DNA of 53,339 nucleotides, taken from the NCBI GenBank assembly GCA_946186115.1, contig CAMHLV010000011.1:1-53339 (forward strand), given 5' to 3'. Below the pieces are notes generated by a model. The model was not told where the DNA came from. It saw only the letters and a program-made list of their open reading frames with translations, and made no database searches. Source of the DNA: an uncultured Prevotella sp. (GTDB taxonomy: Bacteria > Bacteroidota > Bacteroidia > Bacteroidales > Bacteroidaceae). The position numbers and the translations under genes are program-made. Positions 15,543 through 23,792 of this stretch are shown here, piece after piece. The first letter of the stretch is position 1, and each line of letters begins with the position of its first letter.

Positions 15543-16004
15543 ATGACTAAAGAAGAAGCATTGAAAAAGTTCGCCTTTTATGGCGCAGCATGGTTTGGAA
15601 ACAGTAAGCAACATTTTGCCTTCTCAGCATATTGCCGTCTGCAGGGCTGGAACAAACTGGCTGATAAATGGAAGGACGAGGCTGAGGAAGAATGGAAAGA
15701 GGCAGAAGAGGTGCTGCAGCGCCTGGTAGAACTCGGCTGCAAGCCTGCTGACCTGCAGGAGGCTATGAAGACGATTGAGTTCCCCTTCTACGATGATCCG
15801 AAGCAGCAGATTGAGTCTGACTATGCTCCCGATGCTATCAAAGACCTGTGCGTGATGGCTGCTGCCTTCGCTGATGACTACATCACCCAGAAGCTTATCT
15901 ATAAGTGGATTGAGGAAGAGAAGGACCACATGGCTTGGGAGTGCCAGTACCTCAACTATATCGAGAAGCTGGGCTACGAGAATTTCCTCGCCGCCATGAT
16001 GTAA
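15543..16004 (+). CDS. Ferritin-like four-helix protein
   Basis: A 153-residue protein with the spacing of bacterioferritin-like folds: HFAFSAYCRLQGWNKLADKWKDEAEEEWKEAEEVLQRLVELGCKP in the first half and WIEEEKDHMAWECQYLNYIEKLGYENFL in the second. Acidic ligands are present (EEEW, EEEKDH), but the usual helix-2 ExxH is replaced by EWKEAE, so the diiron site may be altered. Likely iron or peroxide handling in the cytoplasm. First gene of a four-gene operon. Confidence 0.7.
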   Translation: MTKEEALKKFAFYGAAWFGNSKQHFAFSAYCRLQGWNKLADKWKDEAEEEWKEAEEVLQRLVELGCKPADLQEAMKTIEFPFYDDPKQQIESDYAPDAIKDLCVMAAAFADDYITQKLIYKWIEEEKDHMAWECQYLNYIEKLGYENFLAAMM

Positions 16005-16031
16005 TTTACAAACAAACTACTACTTATATAT

Positions 16032-16205
16032 ATGAAAGAAAAGGTATTACAATGTATGCGTGAGGCAGGCAAGCCCGTCTCCGCCGGTGACGTGACAAAG
16101 ACACTGGGTGCCGACCGTAAGGAAGTGGACAAGGCTTTTGCCGAGTTGAAAAAGGAAGGCGCTATTGTATCTCCCGTCCGCTGCAAGTGGGCTCCGGCTC
16201 AGTAA
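16032..16205 (+). CDS. Small winged-helix protein, 57 aa
   Basis: MKEKVLQCMREAGKPVSAGD..., then a VTKTLGADRKEVDKAFAELK helix-turn-helix and a short wing (GAIVSPVRCKWAPAQ). It has the shape of a minimal winged-helix DNA-binding domain. It sits between the ferritin-like and PNPOx-like genes with 27- and 20-bp gaps, so it is part of the operon and may modulate it. Confidence 0.7.
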   Translation: MKEKVLQCMREAGKPVSAGDVTKTLGADRKEVDKAFAELKKEGAIVSPVRCKWAPAQ

Positions 16206-16225
16206 ACACGTAAAACAATTAGACA

Positions 16226-16624
16226 ATGGAAGCAACAAAGAAAGTATTCGATTTCCTGGAGAAAGCAGGAACGTTTTATTTAGCAACAGTAGAAGGTGAC
16301 CAGCCCCGCGTACGTCCTTATGGAGCCATGCTCTATTTTGAGGACAAGATCTACATCATGGCCTTTGGCAAGACCAACGCCACCCGTCAGATAGCCGCAA
16401 ACCAGAAGGCGGAGATTTGTGCCTTCAAGGGACAGACTCTCCGTATTGGGTGCAAACTCGTTGAGGACAACCGTCCTGAGGTGGGCAAGGCGCTCGTCGA
16501 CAAGATGCCCGTATTGAAGCCCGCCCTGGGCGAGAACGGTGAGAACGGCGTGATGTACTATCTGAAAGATGCCAAGGCCGACTTCTTCAAGATGATGGAA
16601 CTGGTGGAGACCATTACGTTCTAA
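16226..16624 (+). CDS. PNPOx-like FMN-binding protein
   Basis: A 132-residue split-barrel flavoprotein of the pyridoxamine-phosphate-oxidase superfamily (VFDFLEKAGTFYLATVEGDQPRVRPYG, IYIMAFGKTNATRQIAAN). These small members bind FMN or F420-like flavins and act as reductases or flavin sinks; not true PdxH. Eleven bp before the rubredoxin-linked hydrolase, so electron exchange with rubredoxin is an attractive inference. Confidence 0.88.
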   Translation: MEATKKVFDFLEKAGTFYLATVEGDQPRVRPYGAMLYFEDKIYIMAFGKTNATRQIAANQKAEICAFKGQTLRIGCKLVEDNRPEVGKALVDKMPVLKPALGENGENGVMYYLKDAKADFFKMMELVETITF

Positions 16625-16635
16625 ACCCGTAAGCC

Positions 16636-17577
16636 ATGATTATCAAAGCTGTAAAATTCAGGAAGAACGGTTATTACACCCAGCCTTTCGCCTTTGGCGG
16701 TGAGGAGGGCGCGGATAAGTTCGACCACAACATCCGCTATCGCGGCAGTCTGCAGAACTATCTGATTGACACCGGTTCGGAGGTTATCTTAGTAGATACA
16801 GGTCTGCCCGCAGGCTTCCCTGAGGAGGTTATCGACGAGAAGGCCATGGCCTATACAGGCAAAGACATTTGTAGTTACATGGAAGCGCTGGGCGCTCTGG
16901 GCTACAAGCCCGAACAGGTAACAAAGATTCTTCTGACCCATCGTCATGGCGACCACAGCGGTGAACTCCGCTCGTTCCCCAATGCGAAAATCTATGTAGG
17001 AGCCGACGAGATGCAGGCCGAAGAACTGAAGGGCCTGCCCAATCTGGTGCCTGTAACTTATACCGACGGACCCTATCACAACTTCCCTGACACTCAGAAA
17101 ATCTGCGACGGCGTATGGTTCGTGAAGGCCAAAGGCCATACCAATGGTAACAGTCTGGTGATAGCCGAGAGCGATAGCCTCTACTATATGTTCGAGGCCG
17201 ATATTACCTATGTCGACGAGGCTCTGTATGAGAACAAGCTGTCGGTGGTCTACGACGACCTGCCCGCTGCCCGTGAGACACTGGACCGGGTGCGTGAGTT
17301 CGTCCGCAACAATCCTACGGTGTATTGCGGCACCCACACCCCACAGGGCTATGAGAACCTGGAGGCCAAGCGGGTGATTGATTTGGATAACCCCGTGCCA
17401 ACCGTTCTGGCTGAGGTTGATTTCTCAAAGGGCGAGGCTTCTGGTAAGTATGTCTGCTCAGTCTGCGGTTATGTGTATGACCCAGCAGAGCACGACGGTG
17501 TGGCCTTCGAAGACCTGCCCGATGATTGGCGCTGTCCTCGCTGCAAGCAACCCAAGGAGAAGTTCAATAAGGCATAA
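16636..17577 (+). CDS. Metallo-beta-lactamase-fold protein fused to rubredoxin
   Basis: A 313-residue protein. Residues 1-255 form a metallo-beta-lactamase fold with the canonical H102-x-H104-x-D106-H107 motif (THRHGDHSG), a later His in KAKGHTNGN and Asp in EADITYVD. Residues 270-313 form a full rubredoxin with Cys274, Cys277, Cys300 and Cys303. Flavodiiron proteins carry HxExD and an FMN domain; this one has HxHxDH and no flavodoxin domain, so it is not a standard oxygen reductase. Last gene of the operon, closed by a terminator. Confidence 0.88.
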   Translation: MIIKAVKFRKNGYYTQPFAFGGEEGADKFDHNIRYRGSLQNYLIDTGSEVILVDTGLPAGFPEEVIDEKAMAYTGKDICSYMEALGALGYKPEQVTKILLTHRHGDHSGELRSFPNAKIYVGADEMQAEELKGLPNLVPVTYTDGPYHNFPDTQKICDGVWFVKAKGHTNGNSLVIAESDSLYYMFEADITYVDEALYENKLSVVYDDLPAARETLDRVREFVRNNPTVYCGTHTPQGYENLEAKRVIDLDNPVPTVLAEVDFSKGEASGKYVCSVCGYVYDPAEHDGVAFEDLPDDWRCPRCKQPKEKFNKA

Positions 17578-17590
17578 ACACTTAATATAG

Positions 17591-17644
17591 AATCCCGACA
17601 GCGGAAACCTTATTTGTAGGTATTGCACCGTCGGGATTTTTTTT
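17591..17644 (+). terminator. Rho-independent terminator of the ferritin-like operon
   Basis: AATCCCGAC (17591-17599) pairs with GTCGGGATT (17630-17638), followed by a run of T. The next promoter begins immediately after. Confidence 0.8.
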
Positions 17645-17645
17645 G

Positions 17646-17653
17646 TACCTTTG
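17646..17653 (+). promoter_or_regulatory. -7 box of ZIP transporter gene
   Basis: TACCTTTG, 8 nt before ATG 17662, so the mRNA leader is at most a few bases. Confidence 0.65.
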
Positions 17654-17661
17654 CCGTCGAA

Positions 17662-18441
17662 ATGGAAACGATTCTCATAGGTCTGCTCATCCCCTTGCTG
17701 GGAACCATGCTCGGAGCGGCATTCGTCTTCTTGATGAAGGACGAGATGTCGCCTCGTCTGCAAAAGTCGTTGTTGGGCTTTGCCTCGGGGGTGATGGTAG
17801 CGGCCTCTGTTTGGTCGCTGCTCATTCCTGCGATGGAGATGGAAGAGGCAAAGGGATCGTGGTCAGTGTTCCCTGCTGCCGTCGGCTTTCTTTTGGGCAT
17901 GGGCTTCCTGCTGTTGATAGACGAGCTGACCCCACACCTACACATCGGCACCGACAAGCCAGAAGGTCCCCGTTCACATCTTTCTCGTACGGCGATGCTG
18001 GCCTTGGCAGTCACCATCCACAACCTGCCTGAGGGTATGGCCGTTGGCGTGGTGTTTGCTGGTGCAGAAAATGCTGCTACTGGTCTTTCTTTGACTGGTG
18101 CCTTGGCCGTCTCTATCGGTATTGCCATCCAAAACATACCTGAAGGAGCGATTATCTCCATGCCTATGCGAGCAGCTGGAAACTCGAAATGGCGCTCATT
18201 CCTTATTGGCAGTCTCAGTGGCGCCGTAGAACCCATCGGTGGCCTTGTTATCATCCTGCTGGCCTCGCTGATGACTCCAGCGCTGCCTTATCTACTAGCC
18301 TTTGCCGCCGGAGCTATGATATACGTTGTTATAGAAGAACTGATTCCTGAAGCTTGTGAGGGTGAACACTCAAACTTCAGCACCATTGGTTTCGCCATTG
18401 GCTTCGTACTAATGATGGTGCTCGATGTAGTATTAGGATAA
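17662..18441 (+). CDS. ZIP-family metal transporter
   Basis: A 259-residue inner-membrane carrier for Zn2+/Fe2+/Mn2+ import with about eight membrane helices. The two metal-binding motifs are HNLPEGMAVG and QNIPEGAI, with a loop TPHLHIG between helices 3 and 4. Start at METILIG, since the upstream codons overlap the promoter. Directly after the terminator of the ferritin-like operon. Confidence 0.93.
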   Translation: METILIGLLIPLLGTMLGAAFVFLMKDEMSPRLQKSLLGFASGVMVAASVWSLLIPAMEMEEAKGSWSVFPAAVGFLLGMGFLLLIDELTPHLHIGTDKPEGPRSHLSRTAMLALAVTIHNLPEGMAVGVVFAGAENAATGLSLTGALAVSIGIAIQNIPEGAIISMPMRAAGNSKWRSFLIGSLSGAVEPIGGLVIILLASLMTPALPYLLAFAAGAMIYVVIEELIPEACEGEHSNFSTIGFAIGFVLMMVLDVVLG

Positions 18442-18471
18442 TTGAGAATAGTAAATTGAATAATTACAATT

Positions 18472-18843
18472 ATGACAATCAAAGCAATCAGAATGTTCGA
18501 CGGTGGATTCATGACCCAGGCCTTTGCCTTCGGTGGCTTCCCCAATGCACAGGAAGTGGCTGACGGCATCTGGTTCATCGAGGCCAAGGGGCATACCTTC
18601 GGCAACAGCATCGTCATTGCCGAAAACGATGGTCTATTCTATATGTTCCACGGTGACGTGACCTACTGCGACGCTGCCCTGAAGGCCAACAAACTGAGCA
18701 TAGTTTTCGAAGACATGAAGGCAGCTCGCCAGACCCTCGACCGTGTACGTGAATTCGTCAAAAAGAACCCCACTGTCTATCTCTCCACCCACTGCCCAGA
18801 GGGCTACGAGAATCTTGAGATGAAGCGCGTGATGAAATTATAG
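18472..18843 (+). pseudogene. Internally deleted paralogue of the rubredoxin-linked hydrolase
   Basis: A 123-codon ORF whose N-terminus (MTIKAIRMFDGGFMTQAFAFGG) and C-terminal part (ADGIWFIEAKGHTFGNSIVIAEND... [20 protein letters not shown]) align with the gene at 16636-17577. It lacks about 127 residues, including the entire HxHxDH metal motif, and has no rubredoxin. The deletion is in frame, so a stable product is possible, but metal catalysis is not expected. Confidence 0.75.
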
Positions 18844-18867
18844 TAAGACGATGAAGAGGGGCTTTAG

Positions 18868-18893
18868 AAAAAACAGGCAGCACTGAGGCTGCC
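18868..18893 (-). terminator. Rho-independent terminator of the 39-aa gene
   Basis: On the minus strand GGCAGC-CTCAGT-GCTGCC, then TGTTTTTT. It lies 26 bp beyond the 39-aa ORF stop. Confidence 0.75.
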
Positions 18894-18918
18894 TTCCAAA
18901 CGGGTTGTGGAACTGCGC

Positions 18919-19038
18919 TTAGTTGAACCAGAACTCTCCACCGAGTACCTGAGCGCCTACTATATAGGCTTTATTGCCTTCGGCCTGAGTTTTATACTCT
19001 TTGTACTGCTGGCCGTTATCAGTCTTTTTAGTTACCAT
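18919..19038 (-). CDS. 39-residue small protein, unrecognised
   Basis: A minus-strand ORF from ATG 19036-19038 to TAA 18919-18921: MVTKKTDNGQQYKEYKTQ, then AEGNKAYIVGAQVLGGEFWFN. It is hydrophilic, with basic N- and aromatic C-termini, no signal peptide and no membrane segment. A -7 box lies about 50 nt upstream and an intrinsic terminator 26 bp downstream, so it is a complete transcription unit. The opposite strand gives a hydrophobic reading frame that I regard as its shadow. I do not recognise a family. Confidence 0.65.
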   Translation of the reverse strand: MVTKKTDNGQQYKEYKTQAEGNKAYIVGAQVLGGEFWFN

Positions 19039-19087
19039 AGATCTACCAATTTAATATACAATTTCACAATGACTAAAGTTTCTGCTG

Positions 19088-19095
19088 CAAAGGTA
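19088..19095 (-). promoter_or_regulatory. -7 box of the 39-aa gene
   Basis: TACCTTTG on the minus strand, followed by GCAGCAG. Confidence 0.65.
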
Positions 19096-19109
19096 CGGCG
19101 AAAAATAGA

Positions 19110-19143
19110 GATGCGAAATACCATCAGCACGGCATTTCGCATC
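19110..19143. repeat. Perfect 10-bp inverted repeat between divergent promoters
   Basis: GATGCGAAAT, 14-nt spacer, ATTTCGCATC. It lies between the minus-strand -7 box at 19088 and the plus-strand box at 19196, a good position for an operator acting on both. Confidence 0.5.
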
Positions 19144-19195
19144 ACTTATGTTAGGTATTTCAGATATAATCGCATGAGATTTCGCGGAAAATTTG

Positions 19196-19203
19196 TATTT
19201 TTG
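19196..19203 (+). promoter_or_regulatory. -7 box of the GlsB-family gene
   Basis: TATTTTTG followed by GCAGCG; 51 nt before ATG 19254. Confidence 0.55.
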
Positions 19204-19253
19204 CAGCGTAGAACTAATATGAAGTAAGTTAAACTAATTCTCCGCGTAAAAAA

Positions 19254-19517
19254 ATGTTAGAACATATTGCAGATTTCACGGCATGGCCGATACTGACTGG
19301 TATTCTTGTTGGCTACGTTGCCAACCGCATCATGAGCGGTGAGGGCAAAGGATGTTGTATGAACCTTATCATTGGCATCATAGGAAGCTATGCCGGTACT
19401 TTTATTAGCCATCTGCTGAACATCGAACTGCTTGGCAAAGGCTATCTCACCAACTTTGTCTTTTGCGTCGTTGGTGCCGTAACGGTGTTGTGGCTTTGGA
19501 AGAAACTGTTTGATTGA
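19254..19517 (+). CDS. GlsB/YeaQ/YmgE-family stress membrane protein
   Basis: An 87-residue inner-membrane protein with three helices and the family signature GEGKGCCMNLIIGIIGSYAGTFI; ends LWLWKKLFD. Transglycosylase-associated family, usually stress-induced, exact role unknown. Its last 97 bp, including 10 bp past the stop codon, are duplicated at 14099-14195. Confidence 0.88.
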   Translation: MLEHIADFTAWPILTGILVGYVANRIMSGEGKGCCMNLIIGIIGSYAGTFISHLLNIELLGKGYLTNFVFCVVGAVTVLWLWKKLFD

Positions 19518-19521
19518 AGAA

Positions 19522-19695
19522 GATGAAATATCTCAGTACAGTGGACTATGTGTTTATCTCTCACGGACATAACGAACTGGTGATGCTGCCTTTGCCACCT
19601 TTCATCGTGTAATGGGTGACAAGATACATGCATTATCTTGCGGAACGACAAATAACGATATGACAGACAAAATATCGTTGGCAAAGAAGTACTAA
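19522..19695 (+). pseudogene. Decayed metallo-beta-lactamase-fold gene
   Basis: ATG 19523 reads MKYLSTVDYVFISHGHNEL; the VDYVFISHGHN segment is the first metal motif of small beta-lactamase-fold hydrolases, here without its following DH. In another frame the DNA continues as DAAFATFHRVMGDKIHALSC..., the C-terminus of the same kind of protein. So the gene has lost its middle and is frameshifted. Sits in the place where the parallel scrap follows the 14099 GlsB copy. Confidence 0.6.
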
Positions 19696-19696
19696 G

Positions 19697-19990
19697 ATGT
19701 CTTGGAAACTGAAATATCGCTGTAAGGCCTGTGGCTACGAGGCTGTGGTGTATGAGGGACGTGGATTGTTCCGTCAGCAGATTATACCCATGTCTTGCCC
19801 TGACTGCCATACCATCCAGAATATTGTGGTGGGTGGTATCATTGCTGACGTGGCACCATCCTACAGAAGCGAGGTGGGCCGTCTATGCTTGCAATGCGGT
19901 AGCGATAATATTCGTATCTGGGATGGTAAGACTTGTCCCAAATGCCAGGGAGAAATGGAAAAAACCGGAGAAAAGGAGTTTTGGACATGA
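19697..19990 (+). CDS. Zinc-ribbon protein
   Basis: A 97-residue protein with three CxxC knuckles: YRCKACGYEA, MSCPDCHTIQ and LCLQCGSDN, plus a fourth TCPKCQGEM. They could form two zinc ribbons. No catalytic motif. Function unknown; such proteins often act in RNA or protein handling. Confidence 0.75.
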   Translation: MSWKLKYRCKACGYEAVVYEGRGLFRQQIIPMSCPDCHTIQNIVVGGIIADVAPSYRSEVGRLCLQCGSDNIRIWDGKTCPKCQGEMEKTGEKEFWT

Positions 19991-20008
19991 AACAGACAAA
20001 ATAAAAAT

Positions 20009-20821
20009 ATGGTTAATTATGGATTAAAGGACAGAGTGGCCCTGATTACAGGAGCAAACAACCCGCAGGGCATTGGAGCGACCACGGCGTTTGCCTTTGC
20101 ACGTGAAGGGGCAAAGGTGGTATTGGCCTATAAGAAAATCCCAAGGCCCTTCGACAAGACAAAGACTGACAGGAATGGAACTGACAGATACTTTCAGGCA
20201 AACGCAGGGGATGCAGATGTCGTGGAAAGCAAGCTTCAGGAGATGGGTGCTGACTACCTGATTATCGAAAGTGACATCTCCAATGAAGGTGCTGTCAAGG
20301 AAATCTACTCGAAAACACTTGTACGATATGGAAGAGTGGATATCCTCGTCAACAATGCTGCAGACGGCGATTTGGATGGATTGGATACCATCGAGAGAAT
20401 CACGCAGAATGTGATTGACGATACCTTTGCCGTCAATGTCCGTGGAAGCATCCTGATGACGAGGGAGTTTATTAAGAATCGTGGCGATTACGGCAGGATC
20501 ATCAATCTTTCTACAGATGCTGCACAGGTGTTTGCTGGTCAGATTACATACGGAGCAAGCAAAGCCACTTTGGAAGCATTGACTCGCAGCATCGCCCTTG
20601 AAGTGGCGAAGTACGGAATTACCGTGAACTGTGTAGCTCCTGGCCCGACCCAGACAGGATGGATTGATGAAGACTTTGAAAAGGAAGTCTTAAAGATTAT
20701 CCCGATGGGCAAATTGATCGAACCACAGGATGTTGCAGAAACCATCCTGTTCTTGTCAAGTGAGCAGGCTAAGATGATTACAGGACAAGTCATAAAGGTA
20801 TCTGGTGGACATGCACTCTGA
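20009..20821 (+). CDS. SDR-family oxidoreductase
   Basis: A 270-residue short-chain dehydrogenase/reductase. The NAD(P) loop is TGANNPQGIGA (the enoyl-reductase-like variant of TGxxxGxG), then DILVNNA, and the catalytic Tyr/Lys pair is YGASK with Ser in NLST upstream. Ends with the usual SGGHAL. Substrate unknown. With the next gene it forms a pair whose downstream member has a strong Shine-Dalgarno site, unusual here, hinting at transfer from a Firmicute-like source. Confidence 0.88.
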   Translation: MVNYGLKDRVALITGANNPQGIGATTAFAFAREGAKVVLAYKKIPRPFDKTKTDRNGTDRYFQANAGDADVVESKLQEMGADYLIIESDISNEGAVKEIYSKTLVRYGRVDILVNNAADGDLDGLDTIERITQNVIDDTFAVNVRGSILMTREFIKNRGDYGRIINLSTDAAQVFAGQITYGASKATLEALTRSIALEVAKYGITVNCVAPGPTQTGWIDEDFEKEVLKIIPMGKLIEPQDVAETILFLSSEQAKMITGQVIKVSGGHAL

Positions 20822-20860
20822 CCATATAAATATAATTGTAAAATACAAAAGGAGAAATTC

Positions 20861-21217
20861 ATGATTTATCGGAGGGATGCGAAGAATGGCGAGGCCACTT
20901 ATTCACCGAAGACTCACTCTGCCCCGCATTTCGAAGGCCACTACGTAGAGGGTATGGAAGAATGGGCTTCGTGGTACTGCTTCAACAAGAAGGAGGACGG
21001 AACTTATGAAGCTGAGCTTGATGAAGCATGGAACGAAGGCAGTCACTATGGCGGGGGAACCATCAATGTGGATATTCCCAAGGAGTGGTGCGCTCTTTCC
21101 TACGATGACTTCCTCGAACATGTCATCACCCTTACAGCAGCCACACATTATGGTTTTACGGTCGATGACCTAAAGGAGAGAGAAGGTCTGAAGGAGTTTT
21201 TTGGATTTACAAGATAA
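20861..21217 (+). CDS. Hypothetical protein paired with the SDR
   Basis: A 118-residue acidic soluble protein (MIYRRDAKNGEATYSPKTH... FEGHYVEGMEEWASWYCFNK) rich in Trp, Tyr and Glu. No known motif recognised. An AGGAG-like ribosome-binding site (GGAG at 20851-20854) lies 6 nt before the ATG, which is rare among the neighbouring genes. It overlaps nothing and precedes the lipoprotein gene by 1 bp. Confidence 0.6.
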   Translation: MIYRRDAKNGEATYSPKTHSAPHFEGHYVEGMEEWASWYCFNKKEDGTYEAELDEAWNEGSHYGGGTINVDIPKEWCALSYDDFLEHVITLTAATHYGFTVDDLKEREGLKEFFGFTR

Positions 21218-21218
21218 T

Positions 21219-22180
21219 ATGAAGAAGATTCTATTTTTTATTCTCGCCGCAGCTTTGATGCTGAATTGCTGCAACAAGACAGGAAAAGCCGTCAGCGACA
21301 CAGATTCGCTGTCAACTGACACCGTAGCTGATGTTGGAATAGACAAACATTCCGAGGCCTATATCCGCCAACGCATCGACACCATCTACAAAGGTGTTGG
21401 CAAGTCGACCATTGATAGTGACGGGAATGAGGTGAGTTATATCCGCAATTCCTTCAACCGCGACAGTGCCTATTGCTCTGAGCGCTACTACGCGCTGATG
21501 AAGGAGGCTACCGAGCTGTGCAACGAGACTGGCGAAATATTGTACGACTTCGATTACTGGGTATGTGGACAGGATTGGTCTGACGACTGGAGCTACAAGG
21601 TAGCAAAGGTCTATGAAATAACAGACTCTACGGCCCTTGTAGATCTCGCCATCCACAACTTCAGCGATACAGAGACCACTATTGCCCTCCGCTTCGAGCG
21701 CGACGATTGGTATATCGATGATTTTTCACCTTCCAAAGACGGCAATGACGACAAGAAATACCTGCGGGAGACCATCCGTCAAGGGCTGAAGATCCGCGAA
21801 AAGGCAAAGGCACTTGTAGGCTATTGGGGCTGGGTTGGCGATGACGGTCCTGAGTTGCTGCTACGTCTGGAAATGAACGGCAAAGGGCTGGAGGTAACGG
21901 AGTGTAACATCTACCGCCTCTATGGTTTCTACAAGGCCACCGCTTCCTTCAATGGTACAGACCTTTCTGTCTATGAACTCGAATACGACGAGGAGAATGA
22001 GAAACTTATCCATGAGTTCCATTTTGATGCCCACCGGGACAAAATGGGGATCTGACAGGCGACTGCCATATCAAGCATCCATTAGCCAACAGGAATTACG
22101 ATGGCCCACTCACGCTCCGGGAAGGCTACTTTAAATATCGTGATGGCGCAAAACGAAATCTATCTGATTATGCAGAATAA
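21219..22180 (+). pseudogene. Frameshifted lipoprotein gene
   Basis: The first 278 codons give a lipoprotein: signal MKKILFFILAAALMLNC with the lipid-anchored Cys at the end of LMLNC, then an extracytoplasmic domain of unknown type with many Asp/Tyr residues. The frame stops at 22055, but the next frame continues without a gap as LTGDCHIKHPLANRNYDGP... to TAA at 22180. A single-base change in AAAATGGGG near 22043-22051 explains it. Full length would be about 320 residues. It may be a real decay or a sequencing error in the homopolymer. Confidence 0.7.
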
Positions 22181-22188
22181 ACAGTAAT

Positions 22189-22743
22189 ATGGAAGAGAAA
22201 GATATAAAAGGCCGTATGGTGACTATTGACATTGAGAAGGCAAATATTTTTGCTTTAAGGATAATGGTCATTTCAGGCATTATTTTCTTAGTACCATTCT
22301 TTATAATTTGGTTTGAGAAGAATAATTTCAGAGAACTCTTTGGCAGTTTTGGCGACTGGGGTATTACATTCGTCCTTGCTATCGTGGGCATCGTGGTACA
22401 CGAACTGATACACGGCTTGACATGGGCCTACTATGCCCAAAAAGGTTGGAAAAGCATTAGTTTCGGTGTGATGTGGAAGATGCTGACCCCCTATTGCCAT
22501 TGCGACGAGCCGATGCGCATCAGAAACTATATAGTGGCTGCCATGATGCCCTGCATCGTTTTGGGCATTATCCCTACCTTCATCGCTCTCTTCATTGGTA
22601 GCCTGCATCTGTTGGCATTGGGTATATTCTTCATTGCCTCAGGCTCTGGCGACATTTGGATGACGTGGCTGCTGACCAAGGAGAATCCCAAGAGTATGGT
22701 TCTCGACCATCCTTCAGAAGCAGGCTTCTATATTATAGATTAG
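22189..22743 (+). CDS. DUF3267 zinc metalloprotease-like membrane protein
   Basis: A 184-residue inner-membrane protein of the M50-like DUF3267 family. H71-E-x-x-H75 (HELIHGLTWAYY) is the zinc motif inside a membrane helix; four helices are predicted. Possible second ligand in the SGSGDIW segment. Substrate unknown. Starts 8 bp after the frameshifted lipoprotein. Confidence 0.85.
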   Translation: MEEKDIKGRMVTIDIEKANIFALRIMVISGIIFLVPFFIIWFEKNNFRELFGSFGDWGITFVLAIVGIVVHELIHGLTWAYYAQKGWKSISFGVMWKMLTPYCHCDEPMRIRNYIVAAMMPCIVLGIIPTFIALFIGSLHLLALGIFFIASGSGDIWMTWLLTKENPKSMVLDHPSEAGFYIID

Positions 22744-22747
22744 AGAT

Positions 22748-23786
22748 ATGAATCCAGTAGCCATCCGATTATTAAACCAGCAGTTGATAGTGCCTCAGTT
22801 CAAGACTCCTACTGAGTTGGTCAGCCACATGGGCGCTATGCAGGCTCAGGAATACCGCATGATGCGCTGGGCTGTTGAGATGCGAACAAAGAAACCGTCG
22901 CACAAAGCCTTCAAGGAGGCATACGACAACGGACGGATTATCCGTCTGCACCTGATGCGAGGTACTTGGCAAATGGTGACAGCCGAGGACTACTGGCATT
23001 TCCATTACCCTCTGCGCTCCCAAGGCCATCGCTGTCACTAATGGATGGATGAGCAGTAATAAAATCTCTATTCCCGACGAAGAACTCCATCGTGTACGCT
23101 ACATCTTGGCCCAGACAGCTGCCGATTTAGGAAGTTTGACGAAAGAGGAGTTTGTTCAGGCATTAGCCAAAAAGGATATTTCGATGGACGACCATCGTCT
23201 GTCATACCATATCCGTATGGCTGAGTTTTCCGGCACCCTTTGTAGTGGTGACTTGCTGCCCACAAAAACTACCTACGCCCTCACTGCAAATAAGGTAAAG
23301 CGCCAAGGAACAATCGACAGGGAGGAAGCTCTTATGCGTTTTACCCGTAAATACTTCCAGAGCCATCAGCCTGCCACGCTGGAGGATTTTGTCTGGTGGT
23401 CAGGACTGAATATCAATGACTGCCGTAAGGGTATTGCGTTCTTAGGCGACACCATCCACAAGGAAACGTGGAAAGGCAGAGAGTTTTATCTCACGGATAG
23501 CTGTCGGACACGAGGCTTCAGGACAGGCAAGCTGCTCTTGATTCCGCCATACGACGAATATCTCATTGGCTATAAGTCTCGCGACATTGTGCTGCCTCCA
23601 GATCATCGACACCGTGCTCACAACAACAGTGGCATTTTCCAACCCATCATCGCCCGTGACGGAATCATCTGCGGCAATTGGTCTCCATTCCGAGAAGACT
23701 GTCAAGCGGATTTCTTCGATGGCAGCAACAAGACAGAGAGCTTACAGGAAGCATGGACTCAGTACCAACGATTCAGGCAAAAATAA
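22748..23786 (+). pseudogene. Frameshifted winged-helix (HTH_42/AlkZ-like) gene
   Basis: The two halves 22748-23041 and 23049-23786 are one gene of the winged-helix DNA-binding family that includes the interstrand-crosslink glycosylase AlkZ. The first half has QGLL-like LNQQLIVPQF, MGAMQAQEYRMMRWAVEMR and LMRGTWQMV; the second resumes in the next frame (APKAIAVTNGWM) and holds DDHRLSYHIRMAEFSG and PPYDEYLIGYKSR. The shift lies at about 23003-23015. A crosslink-repair role is inferred from the family only; the product is probably not made as one chain. Confidence 0.7.
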
Positions 23787-23792
23787 TAAGGA

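Noticed and set aside
16636..17577. Flavodiiron oxygen or NO reductase
   Set aside because: Metal motif is HxHxDH instead of HxExD and there is no FMN domain; only the rubredoxin part is shared.
18907..19227. 106-codon plus-strand ORF with a membrane-like helix
   Set aside because: Its hydrophobic part is the exact complement of the 39-residue minus-strand gene, which has the promoter and terminator; the remainder crosses both promoters.
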